Below, piece by piece: positions 27,482-37,385 of a stretch of DNA of 64,000 nt. The stretch lies in the NCBI RefSeq assembly GCF_002056795.1, contig NZ_CP020104.1, positions 682,001 to 746,000 on the forward strand, written 5' to 3'. Under the pieces are notes generated by a model. It was not told where the DNA came from, did no database searches, and saw nothing but the letters and a program-made list of their open reading frames with translations. The stretch's first letter is position 1. Each line of letters begins with the position of its first letter. This DNA comes from Spirosoma aerolatum (lineage in GTDB: Bacteria > Bacteroidota > Bacteroidia > Cytophagales > Spirosomataceae). The translations under genes were made by a program, and so were the position numbers.

Positions 27482-27497
27482 GATAGTTGAGTTTTAC

Positions 27498-28709
27498 TTA
27501 TTCCCAAACCGGGAACGGGTCTTTGAACGCACCCCGGTTTTCCATGTGCTTCAGTTCCAGTTCGGTACACAGGCATTCCTGTAACTCGGCCGTAATCTGC
27601 GCCTGGTTCAGGTCCTGCCCAATGATCACTAATTCATTCTGGCGGTCGCCAAAACGCTTGTGCCAGCGGGCTTCGATGGCTTTTTGATTTTCCAGAAAAG
27701 CACCATACTGCATTCGTTTGGCAAATGGCATGGAGGCCCACCACACCCCGGCGTGTTCGGCCCGCAGACTGCCACCGGCCTGGCTGAAATTCAAGGCATC
27801 GTTCGGACGTGAGGCCAGCCAGAACAGGCCCTTGCTACGGATAATACCCGCCGGAAAGTTCTTGCTCAGATAGTGCCAGAACCGCGCCGGATGAAAGGGT
27901 CGACGATCCCGGAACACAAACGACGAGATGCCGTATTCTTCGGTTTCCGGCGTATGACCTTTACCGGATTTATAATTTTGCAATTCCTGAATCCAGCCTG
28001 CCGATTGCGAAGCTTCGTCGAAATCAAACAGATTCGTATTCAGAATCTGGGCTGGATCAATTTTGCTGAATTGGCTCTCGATGAGTTTGGCTTTGGGATT
28101 GAGCTTCTGTAAAATAGCTTTCAACTCGCCCACCTGCTGACGGCTGAGCAGATCCGTTTTATTGAGAATAATCACGTTGGCAAACTCAATCTGATCGGTC
28201 AACAGATTGACAATGGTGCGGGTATCGGCTGCGTCGTCGTTGAGTTGTCGTTGATAAACCGTATCGACGGAGCCGAAATCGCGGCCAAAATTAAAGGCAT
28301 CGACCACTGTCACCAAGGTATCCAACCGCGAAAACCGTGACAAGTCGATACCCTGCTGCTCATCGACAAAGCTGAACGTTTGGGCAACCGGCAACGGCTC
28401 AGAAATACCGCTTGACTCGATCAGCAGGTAGTCGAACCGATTTTCGCGGGCCAGTTTCTCCACTTCCAGCATTAAATCTTCCCGTAATGTGCAGCAGATG
28501 CAGCCGTTACTCATCTCCACCAATTTCTCTTCAGTGCGGGAGAGCGTATTCTGGTCTTTCACAAGCTGGGCATCCACGTTGACTTCGCTCATGTCGTTGA
28601 CGATAACCGCTACTTTCAGGCCTTGCTTGTTGTGCAGCACGTGATTGAGCAGGGTGGTTTTACCGGCTCCCAGAAAGCCACTAAGTACCGTAACAGGTAA
28701 TTTATTCAT
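27498..28709 (-). CDS. COG0523 metal-chaperone GTPase (CobW/ZNG1-like), copy 1
   Basis: The chosen start (28709, [21 protein letters not shown]) gives 403 residues. A longer frame would run through the operator and is unlikely. It has Walker A GFLGAGKT (residues 11-18), the family metal site CICC (C70, C72, C73), [12 protein letters not shown] and a CobW C-terminal domain (RPFHPARFW). COG0523 proteins are G3E GTPases that hand metals, often zinc, to target enzymes under limitation. A palindromic operator lies 26 bases upstream and a TrxB-like gene lies downstream. Confidence 0.93.
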   Translation of the reverse strand: MNKLPVTVLSGFLGAGKTTLLNHVLHNKQGLKVAVIVNDMSEVNVDAQLVKDQNTLSRTEEKLVEMSNGCICCTLREDLMLEVEKLARENRFDYLLIESSGISEPLPVAQTFSFVDEQQGIDLSRFSRLDTLVTVVDAFNFGRDFGSVDTVYQRQLNDDAADTRTIVNLLTDQIEFANVIILNKTDLLSRQQVGELKAILQKLNPKAKLIESQFSKIDPAQILNTNLFDFDEASQSAGWIQELQNYKSGKGHTPETEEYGISSFVFRDRRPFHPARFWHYLSKNFPAGIIRSKGLFWLASRPNDALNFSQAGGSLRAEHAGVWWASMPFAKRMQYGAFLENQKAIEARWHKRFGDRQNELVIIGQDLNQAQITAELQECLCTELELKHMENRGAFKDPFPVWE

Positions 28710-28735
28710 GCGAGTAGAACCTGATTGATTGTAAA

Positions 28736-28750
28736 TGCAACTATGTTGCA
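28736..28750. promoter_or_regulatory. Zur-type palindromic operator B (COG0523 copy 1)
   Basis: TGCAACT, central A, TGTTGCA forms a 7-1-7 inverted repeat with one mismatch, 26 bases upstream of the minus-strand COG0523 start. On that strand TTTGCAACATAGTTGCA is the full core. It is one of two operators in the 139-base divergent spacer to the TonB receptor gene. Confidence 0.75.
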
Positions 28751-28794
28751 AATATAATTTTTTTCGGTCAGCTTTCACCGGCAGGATAAAATTT

Positions 28795-28813
28795 TCTGCA
28801 ACATCGTTGCAGA
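28795..28813. promoter_or_regulatory. Zur-type palindromic operator C (ZnuD-like receptor)
   Basis: TCTGCAACA, central T, CGTTGCAGA is a 9-1-9 inverted repeat with one mismatch, ending 35 bases before the plus-strand ATG at 28849. TCTG at its left end and TAGTTTTG at 28819-28826 are spaced 20 bases apart and fit the Bacteroidota -33/-7 promoter pattern. The operator therefore covers the promoter. Confidence 0.78.
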
Positions 28814-28848
28814 GGTTGTAGTTTTGTTGGATAAAGTGATGAATACAT

Positions 28849-31359
28849 ATGCCAACTAATTACCCGAAGCGGCCCGGCATCCACTGGTTCAACAGATGGG
28901 TAGGTATGCTTATCGGAACCTTACTGATTTCGTTCATGCTGGCTGACGCTGTAGTTGCTCAGGCCCTCCAGACCGGGTTAAGCCAGACCGGGTCCCTCCA
29001 GACGGGGTCAAGCCAGCCTGCACCGGGCCTCGCCTGTCGGGATTCGCTGACCGGGCTGATTCAGGGGAAAGACCGCAAAGGCTCTGCGCTTGCCACACCC
29101 CTGCCGGGTGCTACCATCTACCTGAAAGAAACCCGCCAGGGAGCAGTTACCGATGTGAATGGGCACTTCCGGTTGACGGGTCTTTGTCCCGGCCAGTATA
29201 CCGCCGAGTACCGTTTTGAGGGGTATGAAACCCAGGTGCGCCAGATTCAGGTTTCGGATTCAGGTCTGGTCGGGCCGGTGGATACAGTCATTACCCTGAT
29301 TACAGAAAACATTACGTTACAGGAAGTTGTCGTTACCGAACATCGCTCCGAAGCCCAGCAACTACTCCAGGTGGAAAGTGAATTATCGGGGCAGGCCCTG
29401 GCGGCAACCCGGGGTCAATCACTGGGCGAGAGCCTGAAAACGATAACGGGATTGTATTCCATCCAGACCGGCCCCAGTATCTCCAAACCGGTGATTCACG
29501 GCCTATACAGTAACCGAATTATTACCCTCAACAACGGAATTCGCCAGGAAGACCAGCAGTGGGGTAGTGAGCACGCTCCCCTGATTGACCCCTTTATTGC
29601 TTCGCGGGTAACCGTTATAAAGGGAGCCGCCAGTATCCGCTACGGCTCCGATGCCATCGGCGGGGTGATCCTGGTCGAACCGAAGGCCATGCCAACCCAG
29701 CCCGGCGTCGGAGGAGAAGTAAATCTGGTGGGCGCTACCAATGGGCGGATGGGTGTTGGCTCGGCCTATCTGGAAGGGGCTTTTGACAAGAAACTCACCG
29801 GTCTGAGCTGGCGCTTGCAGGGCACGCTGAAGCGGTCGGGTTACGTGCGGGCACCGGGCTATTTCCTGGAAAATACGAGTTACCACGAAAACAATTTTTC
29901 GGGGGATATTCACTACGACTATCGCCGGGTTGGCCTTGAAGTGTATTACAGTCAGTTCGATACCAAAATTGGCTTATTTACCGGCGCTCAGGTGGGTAGT
30001 CTGGCCGATTTATACGCAGCCCTGAGCCGACCAGAACCGCTTTCACAGCCCGGCTTTTCCTATACCCTCGACCGACCGAATCAACAGGTATCGCACGGCT
30101 TGCTGAAAGTGCGGGCTTACTGGCGTATCCCGCAGGGTGGCACCTTAACCGCGACCTTTGCCCGCCAGCAGAATGAGCGCCGGGAGTATGATTATGTCCC
30201 GTTCAGTGGTTCACTGAACCCTGAATTATACCTGAAACTGGTTACCCATACCGGTGATCTGATTTGGGAACATACGGCTAAACCCAACCCCTCGAATGGC
30301 GTCTGGTCAGGCAGTGTAGGGCTTAATGGCATCACACAGGGAAATGTGCGCGAATTTTTATTTCTCATTCCCAACTTCCGCAATTATGGTCTGGGTGGGT
30401 TTGCCATCCAGCGCTATGCGATCGATCGCTGGACGCTGGAAGCGGGCCTGCGGTACGACTACCGCTGGTTACGCGCTTATTTTCTGGATGAACCCACCAA
30501 CCGGATCTATACCCAGACACACAGTTGGGGGAACGTAACCGGCTCGCTGGGTGCGTCATATCAACTACGCCCGGACCTGACCCTTACAGCCAACCTGAGC
30601 ACTGCCTGGCGTGCGCCAAACGTAGCCGATCTCTACTCCAATGGGTTACACCAGAGCGCCGTCGCCTACGAGATTGGCAATCCGAACCTTAGCCCCGAAC
30701 AGGCCTATAATGGCAATCTGGTGCTGGCCTACAGCGGAAAACGGGTAACGGCTGAACTCGGTGTTTATCATAATCAGATCAATAACTATATCTATCTCAA
30801 ACCCGATTCAATTCCTATTATTCGCCAGCGGGGTGCCTTTCCGGCCTATAGCTATACGCAGGTGAATGCCCGCTTTCGGGGCGTCGATGCGTCGGTTACC
30901 TATAAGTTTACCGATCAGTTGAGCCTGACGTCGAAAACCTCACTACTGTATGCCTATGACCAGACCAATCATGGGTATCTGGTGTCGATTCCACCCAACC
31001 GGACGGATAACAGCCTGCGTTATGAAGTGGCTTCCTGGGGTAAACTGAGTCGCGTTTATGCCCAGGTAAGTGGGCTATACGTTGCCCGTCAGAACCGCGC
31101 TCCGGCCGTCACGGAACGACAGGAGAACGGGCAAGTTATTTTTACGGGCGATTTTGCTCCACCACCAGCCGCTTATTTTCTACTGGGTGCTGAGGTAGGC
31201 TTTTCGGCAGCCTTGGGTCGTCAACCGATCAACGTCGTGCTGACTGGCAGTAACCTGGCGAATGCTTCCTACCGCGATTACCTGAATCGATTTCGTTATT
31301 TCACCAACGAGCCGGGTAGAAACCTGAGTGTAAAGTTGGCGCTGCCGCTAAAATTTTAA
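28849..31359 (+). CDS. TonB-dependent receptor, ZnuD-like
   Basis: An 836-residue outer-membrane receptor. The signal region is followed by a Gln-Thr-Gly rich stretch, a carboxypeptidase-like domain ([19 protein letters not shown]) and a plug. The plug motifs [41 protein letters not shown] and [13 protein letters not shown] resemble zinc receptors of the ZnuD type, where a His/Asp-containing DHA-IDP motif precedes the barrel. The barrel ends [11 protein letters not shown]. It is divergent from the COG0523 gene, and its promoter overlaps operator C. Zinc uptake across the outer membrane is the best reading. Confidence 0.88.
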   Translation: MPTNYPKRPGIHWFNRWVGMLIGTLLISFMLADAVVAQALQTGLSQTGSLQTGSSQPAPGLACRDSLTGLIQGKDRKGSALATPLPGATIYLKETRQGAVTDVNGHFRLTGLCPGQYTAEYRFEGYETQVRQIQVSDSGLVGPVDTVITLITENITLQEVVVTEHRSEAQQLLQVESELSGQALAATRGQSLGESLKTITGLYSIQTGPSISKPVIHGLYSNRIITLNNGIRQEDQQWGSEHAPLIDPFIASRVTVIKGAASIRYGSDAIGGVILVEPKAMPTQPGVGGEVNLVGATNGRMGVGSAYLEGAFDKKLTGLSWRLQGTLKRSGYVRAPGYFLENTSYHENNFSGDIHYDYRRVGLEVYYSQFDTKIGLFTGAQVGSLADLYAALSRPEPLSQPGFSYTLDRPNQQVSHGLLKVRAYWRIPQGGTLTATFARQQNERREYDYVPFSGSLNPELYLKLVTHTGDLIWEHTAKPNPSNGVWSGSVGLNGITQGNVREFLFLIPNFRNYGLGGFAIQRYAIDRWTLEAGLRYDYRWLRAYFLDEPTNRIYTQTHSWGNVTGSLGASYQLRPDLTLTANLSTAWRAPNVADLYSNGLHQSAVAYEIGNPNLSPEQAYNGNLVLAYSGKRVTAELGVYHNQINNYIYLKPDSIPIIRQRGAFPAYSYTQVNARFRGVDASVTYKFTDQLSLTSKTSLLYAYDQTNHGYLVSIPPNRTDNSLRYEVASWGKLSRVYAQVSGLYVARQNRAPAVTERQENGQVIFTGDFAPPPAAYFLLGAEVGFSAALGRQPINVVLTGSNLANASYRDYLNRFRYFTNEPGRNLSVKLALPLKF
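28966..29025 (+). repeat. 30-base tandem repeat in the receptor N-terminus
   Basis: Two imperfect copies of a 30-base unit beginning CTCCAGACSGGGT encode the peptide [17 protein letters not shown] between the signal peptide and the first domain. Repeat-number change here would keep the frame and only alter linker length. Confidence 0.6.
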
Positions 31360-31389
31360 TCTATTTTTTATGAAGAATACGTCAGTAGC

Positions 31390-31431
31390 GCGTTGAGAGA
31401 TCATGCCAGAGAAGTGATGACCCCTCAACGC
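31390..31431 (+). terminator. Weak hairpin after the ZnuD-like receptor gene
   Basis: GCGTTGAG (31390-31397) pairs with CTCAACGC (31424-31431) across a 26-base loop, 30 bases after the receptor stop codon. There is no T run. It could be a weak terminator between the receptor and the metalloprotease gene. Confidence 0.35.
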
Positions 31432-31503
31432 TCCTATTCGGACAGATGATAAACGACGGACAGACCGAATTGATCAGAACAACCTTATCTATCGAATTGA
31501 TGC

Positions 31504-32889
31504 ATGAACCTGTACAGAATTAGTTCGGTCATATCGGTTGCTTATCGTGGTGTTACCAGGAGGATAGGGAGTTGGCTGTCCATATACAAGCTCGTGTTGG
31601 TTGTAGGATGTTTCTGGTTGCCCATGCTGGGCTGGTCTCAATCGGTTGGCCTTGATTCAAGCGTTCACCGCTGCGGTACGACCGAGTTTGAGCAGACTCT
31701 TCAGCGGTATTATCCGCTTCGTCGGTTGCAGCTTAACGCCCTGAATGAAAAAATCCGCCTGTTTACGGCCCAGCAAAGCCAGGCTCGCGTGGCTGGGCCG
31801 ACGCCCCTCTTTCGCATTCCCATCGTGGTTCATGTCGTACACGCCAATCCCAGTGGGCAAATCGGGGGCAATAATAATCCCAATATTTCCGATGAGCAGA
31901 TTGCTTCCCAAATTCAGGTATTGAACGAGGACTACCGCTACCAAGCGGGCACACCCGGTGCTGTCAATGCATCGGGTAGTGATACGGGCATCGAATTTTT
32001 TCTGGCTCAGACCGATCCTCAGGGTCAACCGACTAATGGGATTACCCGGCATTACTACCCCCAGCAGACCAGCTTTCAGGCGTACAGCCTGAGTGATGCC
32101 CTGACGCTTTCGCAGATCGTGGACTGGCCCAGTGACCGTTATCTCAATATTTGGGTCACTACGTTAAGCGGAAATTACCTGGGCTATACGCAGTTTCCCA
32201 CAGCCGCCGATACACTCGTCGGTTTGCCTACTGATGCGGATGATCGTCTGGATGGCAGCATCATCGACTACCAGTATTTTGGTCGGCAGACGGGCACAGC
32301 CACCAGCCGCTACTACGGGTATGGACGAACTGCTACGCATGAGATTGGGCATTGGCTGGGACTGATTCATACCTGGGGTGATAGCGACTGCGGGGATGAT
32401 TATGTGGCCGACACGCCACCTTGCGAAGGGCCTAATCAGACGTTATATTGTACTCCCATTTATTCCAGCTGTAAGGGCATTCAGACCCGTAATCTGATTG
32501 AAGATTACATGGATTATTCGCCGGATCAATGCATGAGTCTGTTTACCCCCGATCAAATCCAGCGTATGCGAGCGGTGTTGCAACTAAGCCCCCGACGGGC
32601 CCGGCTGTTTCAAACGGTGACACCGTTAACGGGCACCGACCAGCTTACCGTTACGCTTTCGCCCAATCCCGTCCTGACGGAAACCACCGTTTCGGTTCAG
32701 TTTACCGGCACCGAACCCCTAACAGTAACCCTTCTCGACGAATGGGGCCGACCGGTGCGTAACTGGACGTATACTGCCATAGCCAGCACTCGACTGAATC
32801 TGCCCGTAAGCGGTTTGCCAGCAGGGCTATACGTTGTACGGGTGTCGACCAGCCAGCAGACCCGTAGCAGCCGAATGCTGGTGCATTAA
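31504..32889 (+). CDS. M43-like (pappalysin) zinc metalloprotease with T9SS sorting domain
   Basis: A 461-residue secreted protease. A hydrophobic signal lies near residues 25-45. The metzincin motif HEIGHWLGLIH (HExxHxxGxxH) is followed by a Cys-rich segment (DCGDDYVADTPPCEGP) and NLIEDYMDYSPDQCM with the Met-turn, all typical of M43. The last 80 residues, beginning LTVTLSPNPVLTETTVSV and ending LPAGLYVVRVSTSQQTRSSRMLVH, are a type A type IX secretion C-terminal domain. It would be exported by T9SS and anchored or released at the surface. It needs catalytic zinc, which is notable beside a zinc receptor gene. Confidence 0.9.
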   Translation: MNLYRISSVISVAYRGVTRRIGSWLSIYKLVLVVGCFWLPMLGWSQSVGLDSSVHRCGTTEFEQTLQRYYPLRRLQLNALNEKIRLFTAQQSQARVAGPTPLFRIPIVVHVVHANPSGQIGGNNNPNISDEQIASQIQVLNEDYRYQAGTPGAVNASGSDTGIEFFLAQTDPQGQPTNGITRHYYPQQTSFQAYSLSDALTLSQIVDWPSDRYLNIWVTTLSGNYLGYTQFPTAADTLVGLPTDADDRLDGSIIDYQYFGRQTGTATSRYYGYGRTATHEIGHWLGLIHTWGDSDCGDDYVADTPPCEGPNQTLYCTPIYSSCKGIQTRNLIEDYMDYSPDQCMSLFTPDQIQRMRAVLQLSPRRARLFQTVTPLTGTDQLTVTLSPNPVLTETTVSVQFTGTEPLTVTLLDEWGRPVRNWTYTAIASTRLNLPVSGLPAGLYVVRVSTSQQTRSSRMLVH

Positions 32890-32965
32890 TCCTTTCTTAC
32901 CTTCTTCCACAGGGCTGCCTGATACATTAAAAATTAGTAAATCGACTCAATTAATCCATCATTTT

Positions 32966-32980
32966 TGCAACTTTGTTGCG
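32966..32980. promoter_or_regulatory. Zur-type palindromic operator D with promoter (lipoprotein/OMP unit)
   Basis: TGCAACT, central T, TGTTGCG forms a 7-1-7 inverted repeat with two mismatches. TTTG at 32964-32967 and TAGTTTTA at 32987-32994 are exactly 19 bases apart, matching the Bacteroidota promoter except for the last base. The operator thus sits inside the promoter. The ATG of the lipoprotein gene is about 90 bases further on. Confidence 0.7.
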
Positions 32981-33084
32981 GAAAGGTAGTTTTACCGGTA
33001 CATCTAGCGGCCAAGTGCTTCATCCTGGCATTTTCTTTAAGCATGTACCCGTGAAATGAAGTAACAAATTATCGTACAACCATT

Positions 33085-33645
33085 ATGAATAACTCATTCA
33101 AACCATCCTGGTTACTGCTGGTTCCACTTACTTTATGGCTAAGTAGCTGTAACAAAGAAGAACAGTCCGTAGCGCCAACCATCGACAACGAGTCACTGAC
33201 CACCGCTACGCTACAACTGACCAATAAAGCCAATTCGGCTGACGTAGTCACGGCAACGGTCGATAACCTCGATAAATCGGCCGATTTCAGTAAGGCAACC
33301 CTCAATCTGAAAGCCAACACGACGTATTCAGGCGTCATTCTATTATCCGACAAATCGCAAACACCGGCGACCGATGTGACGGCCGAAATCAAGGATCGCC
33401 AGAATATTCACCTGTTTGTGTATACTCCCTCGCCTACGAGTCTGCTGACCGTCACCATCACCGACAAGGATACCAATCCATCGCCGGGACCTTATCCGAT
33501 TGGGCTTACGTATGATGTCAAAACGACGACGGCAGGTACGGGCTCCTTAAATGTAGTACTGCGTCACCAGCCTAATTCTAAAAATGGCACGGCCACTCCC
33601 GGTTCTTCCGATCTGGATACTACGTTCCCTGTCGTGATTAAATAA
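33085..33645 (+). CDS. Small lipoprotein of unknown function, Zur-type controlled
   Basis: A 186-residue lipoprotein with lipobox LWLSSC (Cys near residue 23) followed by NKEEQSVAPT. The mature part is beta-rich with alternating short Thr/Asn-rich strands (TATLQLTNKANSADVVTATV, TTYSGVILLSDKSQ, HLFVYTPSPTSLLTVTITDKD), suggesting an immunoglobulin-like sandwich. I do not recognise a named family. It is followed after 21 bases by an outer-membrane protein gene. Operator D about 105 bases upstream ties the pair to the zinc regulon. Confidence 0.75.
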   Translation: MNNSFKPSWLLLVPLTLWLSSCNKEEQSVAPTIDNESLTTATLQLTNKANSADVVTATVDNLDKSADFSKATLNLKANTTYSGVILLSDKSQTPATDVTAEIKDRQNIHLFVYTPSPTSLLTVTITDKDTNPSPGPYPIGLTYDVKTTTAGTGSLNVVLRHQPNSKNGTATPGSSDLDTTFPVVIK

Positions 33646-33666
33646 CCCACTTCTTAGTTAGCTTAA

Positions 33667-34374
33667 TTGATGAAAAAACTATTATTCATAAGTCTGATTG
33701 GGCTGATAAGCTTAGCTCAGGCACAGGCTCAAAACAAACCTAACGCGTTTGTCGAAGTATTTGGTGGCATCAATACCGTTTCCGGAAATTTTAGTCAGGC
33801 CGATTATAGCAATGCCTCCTCGGGCTTTGCCAAAGCTGGGTACGTACTGGGCGTGCAGGGAGCCTTCTTTTTCGGTGGTAATCTGGGCCTGGGCGTTACG
33901 CTTTCTCAGTCCGATTACGGCGTCAATACGATGGCCCTGGCCGATGGGTATCGGGAAGATTTTGATGTCGATGAGGCTACCGTGGCCAGCAAGCATTATA
34001 AATTTAATAATCTGCTGGTCGGTCCTTATTATTCGTTTGCTTTCGGACGGGTAACACTTGACCTACGCGGGCTGGTCGGTATTTCGGCGGCTACGTTACC
34101 GGCCCTGCGCGTTGCGCTGGAAGACCAGTCAACCTTCACCCAAAATAAGGCTACGGCTACGGGCTTCGCTTACCAGGTGGGTGCTGGCCTGCGGGTTCCC
34201 ATTGTGAAAAACCTGGGTTTATCGCTGCGAGCAGATTATGCAAACACCAAGCCTAAGTTTGTGGTCGCTTACGACAATATTAACAACAGTTCGGGCCGTA
34301 CGATTACGGGTTATAACCAACCCGTCAGTAATATCAATGGAACGTTGGGGATTTTCTACCAGTTTGGCAAGTAA
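33667..34374 (+). CDS. Outer-membrane beta-barrel protein (porin-family fold)
   Basis: A 235-residue protein with a clear signal peptide (LLFISLIGLISLAQAQA) and amphipathic beta strands of the OmpA/PorT-like small barrel type. Examples are FVEVFGGINTVSGNF, GYVLGVQGAFFFGGNLGLGVTLSQ, LLVGPYYSFAFGRVTLDLRGLVGI and GAGLRVPIVKNLGLSLRADY. The last strand is NGTLGIFYQFGK. It has no recognisable ligand motif. It lies 21 bases after the lipoprotein gene, so the two are probably co-transcribed and may interact. Confidence 0.8.
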   Translation: MMKKLLFISLIGLISLAQAQAQNKPNAFVEVFGGINTVSGNFSQADYSNASSGFAKAGYVLGVQGAFFFGGNLGLGVTLSQSDYGVNTMALADGYREDFDVDEATVASKHYKFNNLLVGPYYSFAFGRVTLDLRGLVGISAATLPALRVALEDQSTFTQNKATATGFAYQVGAGLRVPIVKNLGLSLRADYANTKPKFVVAYDNINNSSGRTITGYNQPVSNINGTLGIFYQFGK

Positions 34375-34381
34375 TTGATAA

Positions 34382-34423
34382 ACGCCCAATCGGTTAGCGT
34401 TAAGTAGCTGATCGATTGGGCGT
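34382..34423. terminator. Bidirectional terminator between convergent genes
   Basis: An 11-bp perfect stem (34382-34392 with 34413-34423) and a 20-base loop lie between the ends of the plus-strand barrel gene and the minus-strand gene at 34444. Confidence 0.6.
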
Positions 34424-34443
34424 ACTGTAGCCTTGTACACGGC

Positions 34444-35703
34444 TTATCGAACTATTGAACCAGTCGAAAATGTACTGGGTTCATAGGGCTTTACCAATAA
34501 AACGGCATCATAGCCCGTAATTACCTCGAACAGTTCCGGCCCCAATTGTAGCTTCCCCTGCTTAACAGATTCTCGTAATGGAAGTAGGTTTACTAACGTC
34601 CAGGGATTGCTGGCACCTGCCTGCATGGGCTTTAACCAAACCCGTTCACTGGGCGTACAGGGGCGAGGGGCTCCCGGAGAATTCCGTTCGTCAGGTGAGC
34701 AGCAGATGATTTTTAGCGTCAATAGAGCGGTACGCTCACTCACCGCCAGCTCACCCAGGAAGTTAGCCAATGTCGAGGTACCATAATCGCTCATTAAGCC
34801 TCGTTTGGCGTGGTAAGATCCGAACCGCAGTAATACCTTCGGCTTTGGCTCTCCCAAACGCTGGGCAGACCGGTAGGCTCGTAGAAATAACTGCTTCATG
34901 ATGACGCTTCGGTCGGGAGCCGGTGTACTTTCGCCCACACGTTTAAGCAGCGCATCTTTAATAAACTGAATTTCGGTTCCTGGCCGTGGGTCCAATGAGC
35001 GAAGAATGGTTAGGATATCGTTTCTGAACGGCTGTACCGAATACTGATGTGCTTCTTCAGCCGTACTTACCTGATTCAATACCTGATTGACCTGCCTATG
35101 CAGCTTCGGCTGTGAGGGTGTTAATGCTGCCAGCCGCTGGAGCAAAGGCGTTGTTTTGAATTCATAATCAAGTCCCCAGATGAAAGCGCTTTTCTGACCG
35201 GCGGGCCGGTGCTTTGCCAGCACGTTGTAAAAGCGGATGTCCTCGTCCGAGGATGGAGGGATGCTGATATTTGGTCGGCGTGGCAGAGCCGCTTGTTGAA
35301 ATTGGGAAAGTGCATTGAGGTCCCTAAAACGGGCGTAGGTGTCCAATCGATTGCCTAGCCATTGCCCTGCCTCCAGAGCTACATGCTTATAGCCTACTCG
35401 AAGCAGATCAGGCCAAAGCGCACTCAGAAGATTGGGAACGGCTCGCATATCGTGTTCTTCTCCGACAAAAAAGAACTGTGCTTTATTGGCTTCCTGCCGG
35501 AGCCAATCGGCTCCTGAGCCCAGCAATTGCCCGTCAACTAGCCGAATCTCCTGCTGATTCTCCCGCACGTAGTTAGCCAGCGTTGAATCGATGGCTTGTC
35601 CAGACCCCACCGAATAAGTGATCATAACCAGTAGGAACAGGAACAGGTACTGGCAGACCTTAGTAGAAGAAAAAGGCATGGATAATCCGTCTGTTTCTGT
35701 CAT
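34444..35703 (-). CDS. Secreted EreA/ChaN/TIKI-like protein
   Basis: A 419-residue protein with an N-terminal signal (YLFLFLLVMITYSVGSGQA; an internal Met at 35679 is also a possible start). The motif FFVGEEHDMRAVPNLLSALW, followed by VALEAGQWLGNRL, is typical of the superfamily that joins erythromycin esterases, ChaN-like heme-binding proteins and TIKI peptidases, which share a conserved Glu-His pair. KVLLRFGSYHAKRG supplies a late His. The exact branch is uncertain. ChaN-like members bind metal or heme, which would fit the zinc context. It lies 35 bases after the second COG0523 gene. Confidence 0.7.
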   Translation of the reverse strand: MTETDGLSMPFSSTKVCQYLFLFLLVMITYSVGSGQAIDSTLANYVRENQQEIRLVDGQLLGSGADWLRQEANKAQFFFVGEEHDMRAVPNLLSALWPDLLRVGYKHVALEAGQWLGNRLDTYARFRDLNALSQFQQAALPRRPNISIPPSSDEDIRFYNVLAKHRPAGQKSAFIWGLDYEFKTTPLLQRLAALTPSQPKLHRQVNQVLNQVSTAEEAHQYSVQPFRNDILTILRSLDPRPGTEIQFIKDALLKRVGESTPAPDRSVIMKQLFLRAYRSAQRLGEPKPKVLLRFGSYHAKRGLMSDYGTSTLANFLGELAVSERTALLTLKIICCSPDERNSPGAPRPCTPSERVWLKPMQAGASNPWTLVNLLPLRESVKQGKLQLGPELFEVITGYDAVLLVKPYEPSTFSTGSIVR

Positions 35704-35738
35704 TTACTGATTGTAGATTGCCGGTTAATCCGTTGAAC

Positions 35739-36824
35739 CTATGGATTATTCCATGATAGTTTAGGGGTCGTTGGCAACTGTGTAGACTCAAAACTTGTTT
35801 TTGAGGGCTCATTGGCTAAACTTTCTTGCAGTAACAGCTCGAAACCGGCTGGTTTGAGCCACTTGCCGATAAAAACAATTCGACTGATTCGGGTTTCGTG
35901 GTCGGCCCAGTCAGCCCCTTCGGTACAAGTCATCGTTCGTCCCACCGACTGAAGAATCATCCGTTCTTTACGGTCTGCAGCGGCAATGATACCCTTCACG
36001 CGGTAAATGCCCTGACCGTGGTAGAGCAGTAACGTCATGAGTCGCTGGTATAACTGAGCCAGATCAAATGGCTCCTCGAAGCAGAAGCTCAGCGAAACAA
36101 TATCCGAATGACGATAATACCGATGTGCGGGCTGGTTTTCGACCAATGGAATCGCTGCCGGACGAGATAGGATTGGGTTGGTTTTTAGAGAAAGGGGTTG
36201 AAACCTGGTGGGTTGCTTGGCACGGCTCGTTTCACGTTCGACAGTCCACAATTCCTCCAGCGGATAGGCTTTCTGATGACCGACCATCACTCTGGCCAGC
36301 GGATTGATCCCCTGCAAAAGCTGAGTCAACCGGATACCTTCCTCAGCCGATACGCCATCTATTTTAGTGAGTAGCAGTACATCACTTCCCGAAATCTGCT
36401 CGATTGCTTCGTCCGTCTGGCTTAACTGCTCCTCGATGCGTTCGGCGTCAACAACGCAAATGATGCGTTTAAGCGTGAAGCCTTGCTGTACACTAGGGAG
36501 CATGAGAAAGGGAATAGCTACGCCAGTAGGGTCGGCAATGCCCGTTGTTTCAATGATAAGTTCGTCAAAAGTAGCTTGGCGAGCTGACAGCGTTTCTAAG
36601 ACCAATAGCAGATCGTCATTCAGCGAACAGCACAGACAACCATTGCTCAATTCGACCACGTCTATATCGGGCCGCAGCACCAACTGGCCATCAATAGATT
36701 CTTCACCAAACTCATTTTCAATAAGGGCGAAGCGAATTTGAGGCCGACTAGCCAACAGGGCATTCAGTAAAGTAGTTTTACCAGCTCCCAGAAAGCCCGT
36801 CAGTATAGTTACAGGTTTTGCCAT
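35739..36824 (-). CDS. COG0523 metal-chaperone GTPase, copy 2
   Basis: The start at 36824 ([20 protein letters not shown]) gives 361 residues; the open frame extends further upstream but would overlap the regulator gene. It has Walker A GFLGAGKT (residues 10-17), the metal site CLCC (C63, C65, C66), [12 protein letters not shown] and a C-terminal CobW domain ([22 protein letters not shown]). It is shorter than and divergent from copy 1. It lies 7 bases after the Zur-like gene, so regulator and chaperone are in one operon, a common arrangement for zinc homeostasis. Confidence 0.93.
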   Translation of the reverse strand: MAKPVTILTGFLGAGKTTLLNALLASRPQIRFALIENEFGEESIDGQLVLRPDIDVVELSNGCLCCSLNDDLLLVLETLSARQATFDELIIETTGIADPTGVAIPFLMLPSVQQGFTLKRIICVVDAERIEEQLSQTDEAIEQISGSDVLLLTKIDGVSAEEGIRLTQLLQGINPLARVMVGHQKAYPLEELWTVERETSRAKQPTRFQPLSLKTNPILSRPAAIPLVENQPAHRYYRHSDIVSLSFCFEEPFDLAQLYQRLMTLLLYHGQGIYRVKGIIAAADRKERMILQSVGRTMTCTEGADWADHETRISRIVFIGKWLKPAGFELLLQESLANEPSKTSFESTQLPTTPKLSWNNP

Positions 36825-36831
36825 GGATTTA

Positions 36832-37250
36832 TTATCTGTTTTCGGGCAGTAAATGTCGGCAAGTATCACAGGTACCTTCCGCCAGAACCTGAATCGTATC
36901 AATGTGAAACTGACGTACAGTGTTCAGGTAGGTTTCGGGTAATTCGGGTAAGGAGATAACCGTTTCACACTGGGAGCATTTGAAATGCGGTTGTACGGTC
37001 TGGGGGGAAGCCGGAGCGTAAAAGAAGCAGCCATGCCCCTTTGAATCTACCCGTTTTTGAACCAGACCTGCTCTTATCAGTCTATTCAAAATCGGTACAG
37101 ACTAACCCGGTCTAGCGCATTTCCAAAGGCGCGTTCCAGTTCCGCATGTGAATAAGCTTTGGACGATTGAATTAAAAGTTGCAGGACTTCGCTGCGAATC
37201 GGTGTGCTACGGACACCCTTACTTAGCAGCAGTTGTTCAGCTTGATTCAT
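36832..37250 (-). pseudogene. zur: Zur-like Fur-family regulator with a frameshift
   Basis: The ATG at 37250 opens MNQAEQLLLSKGVRSTPIRS and runs through HAELERAFGNALDRVSLYR, a normal Fur-family winged helix, then stops at TGA. The second frame resumes LNRLIRAGLVQKRVDSKG and carries the C-terminal domain with HFKCSQC and CDTC, the structural zinc pairs of Fur proteins. The total length is 419 bases, one short of a multiple of three. Adding one base at the A run 37088-37091 restores a 139-residue protein of typical size. This is either a real loss of function or a homopolymer base-call error. A Zur identity is inferred from the COG0523 gene 7 bases on and the ZIP gene upstream. Confidence 0.82.
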
Positions 37251-37385
37251 ATGCTAGTAAAGAGTAAGAGTAGGTTGTGAATGAATTAACAGCGAACTAA
37301 TTCATGCCTGGTGCAGCAAACAGGAACCATATAGTAAGGCGAACAGGCAACCGTTCCTTCCAGAATATTATTAAGTTCATATATA

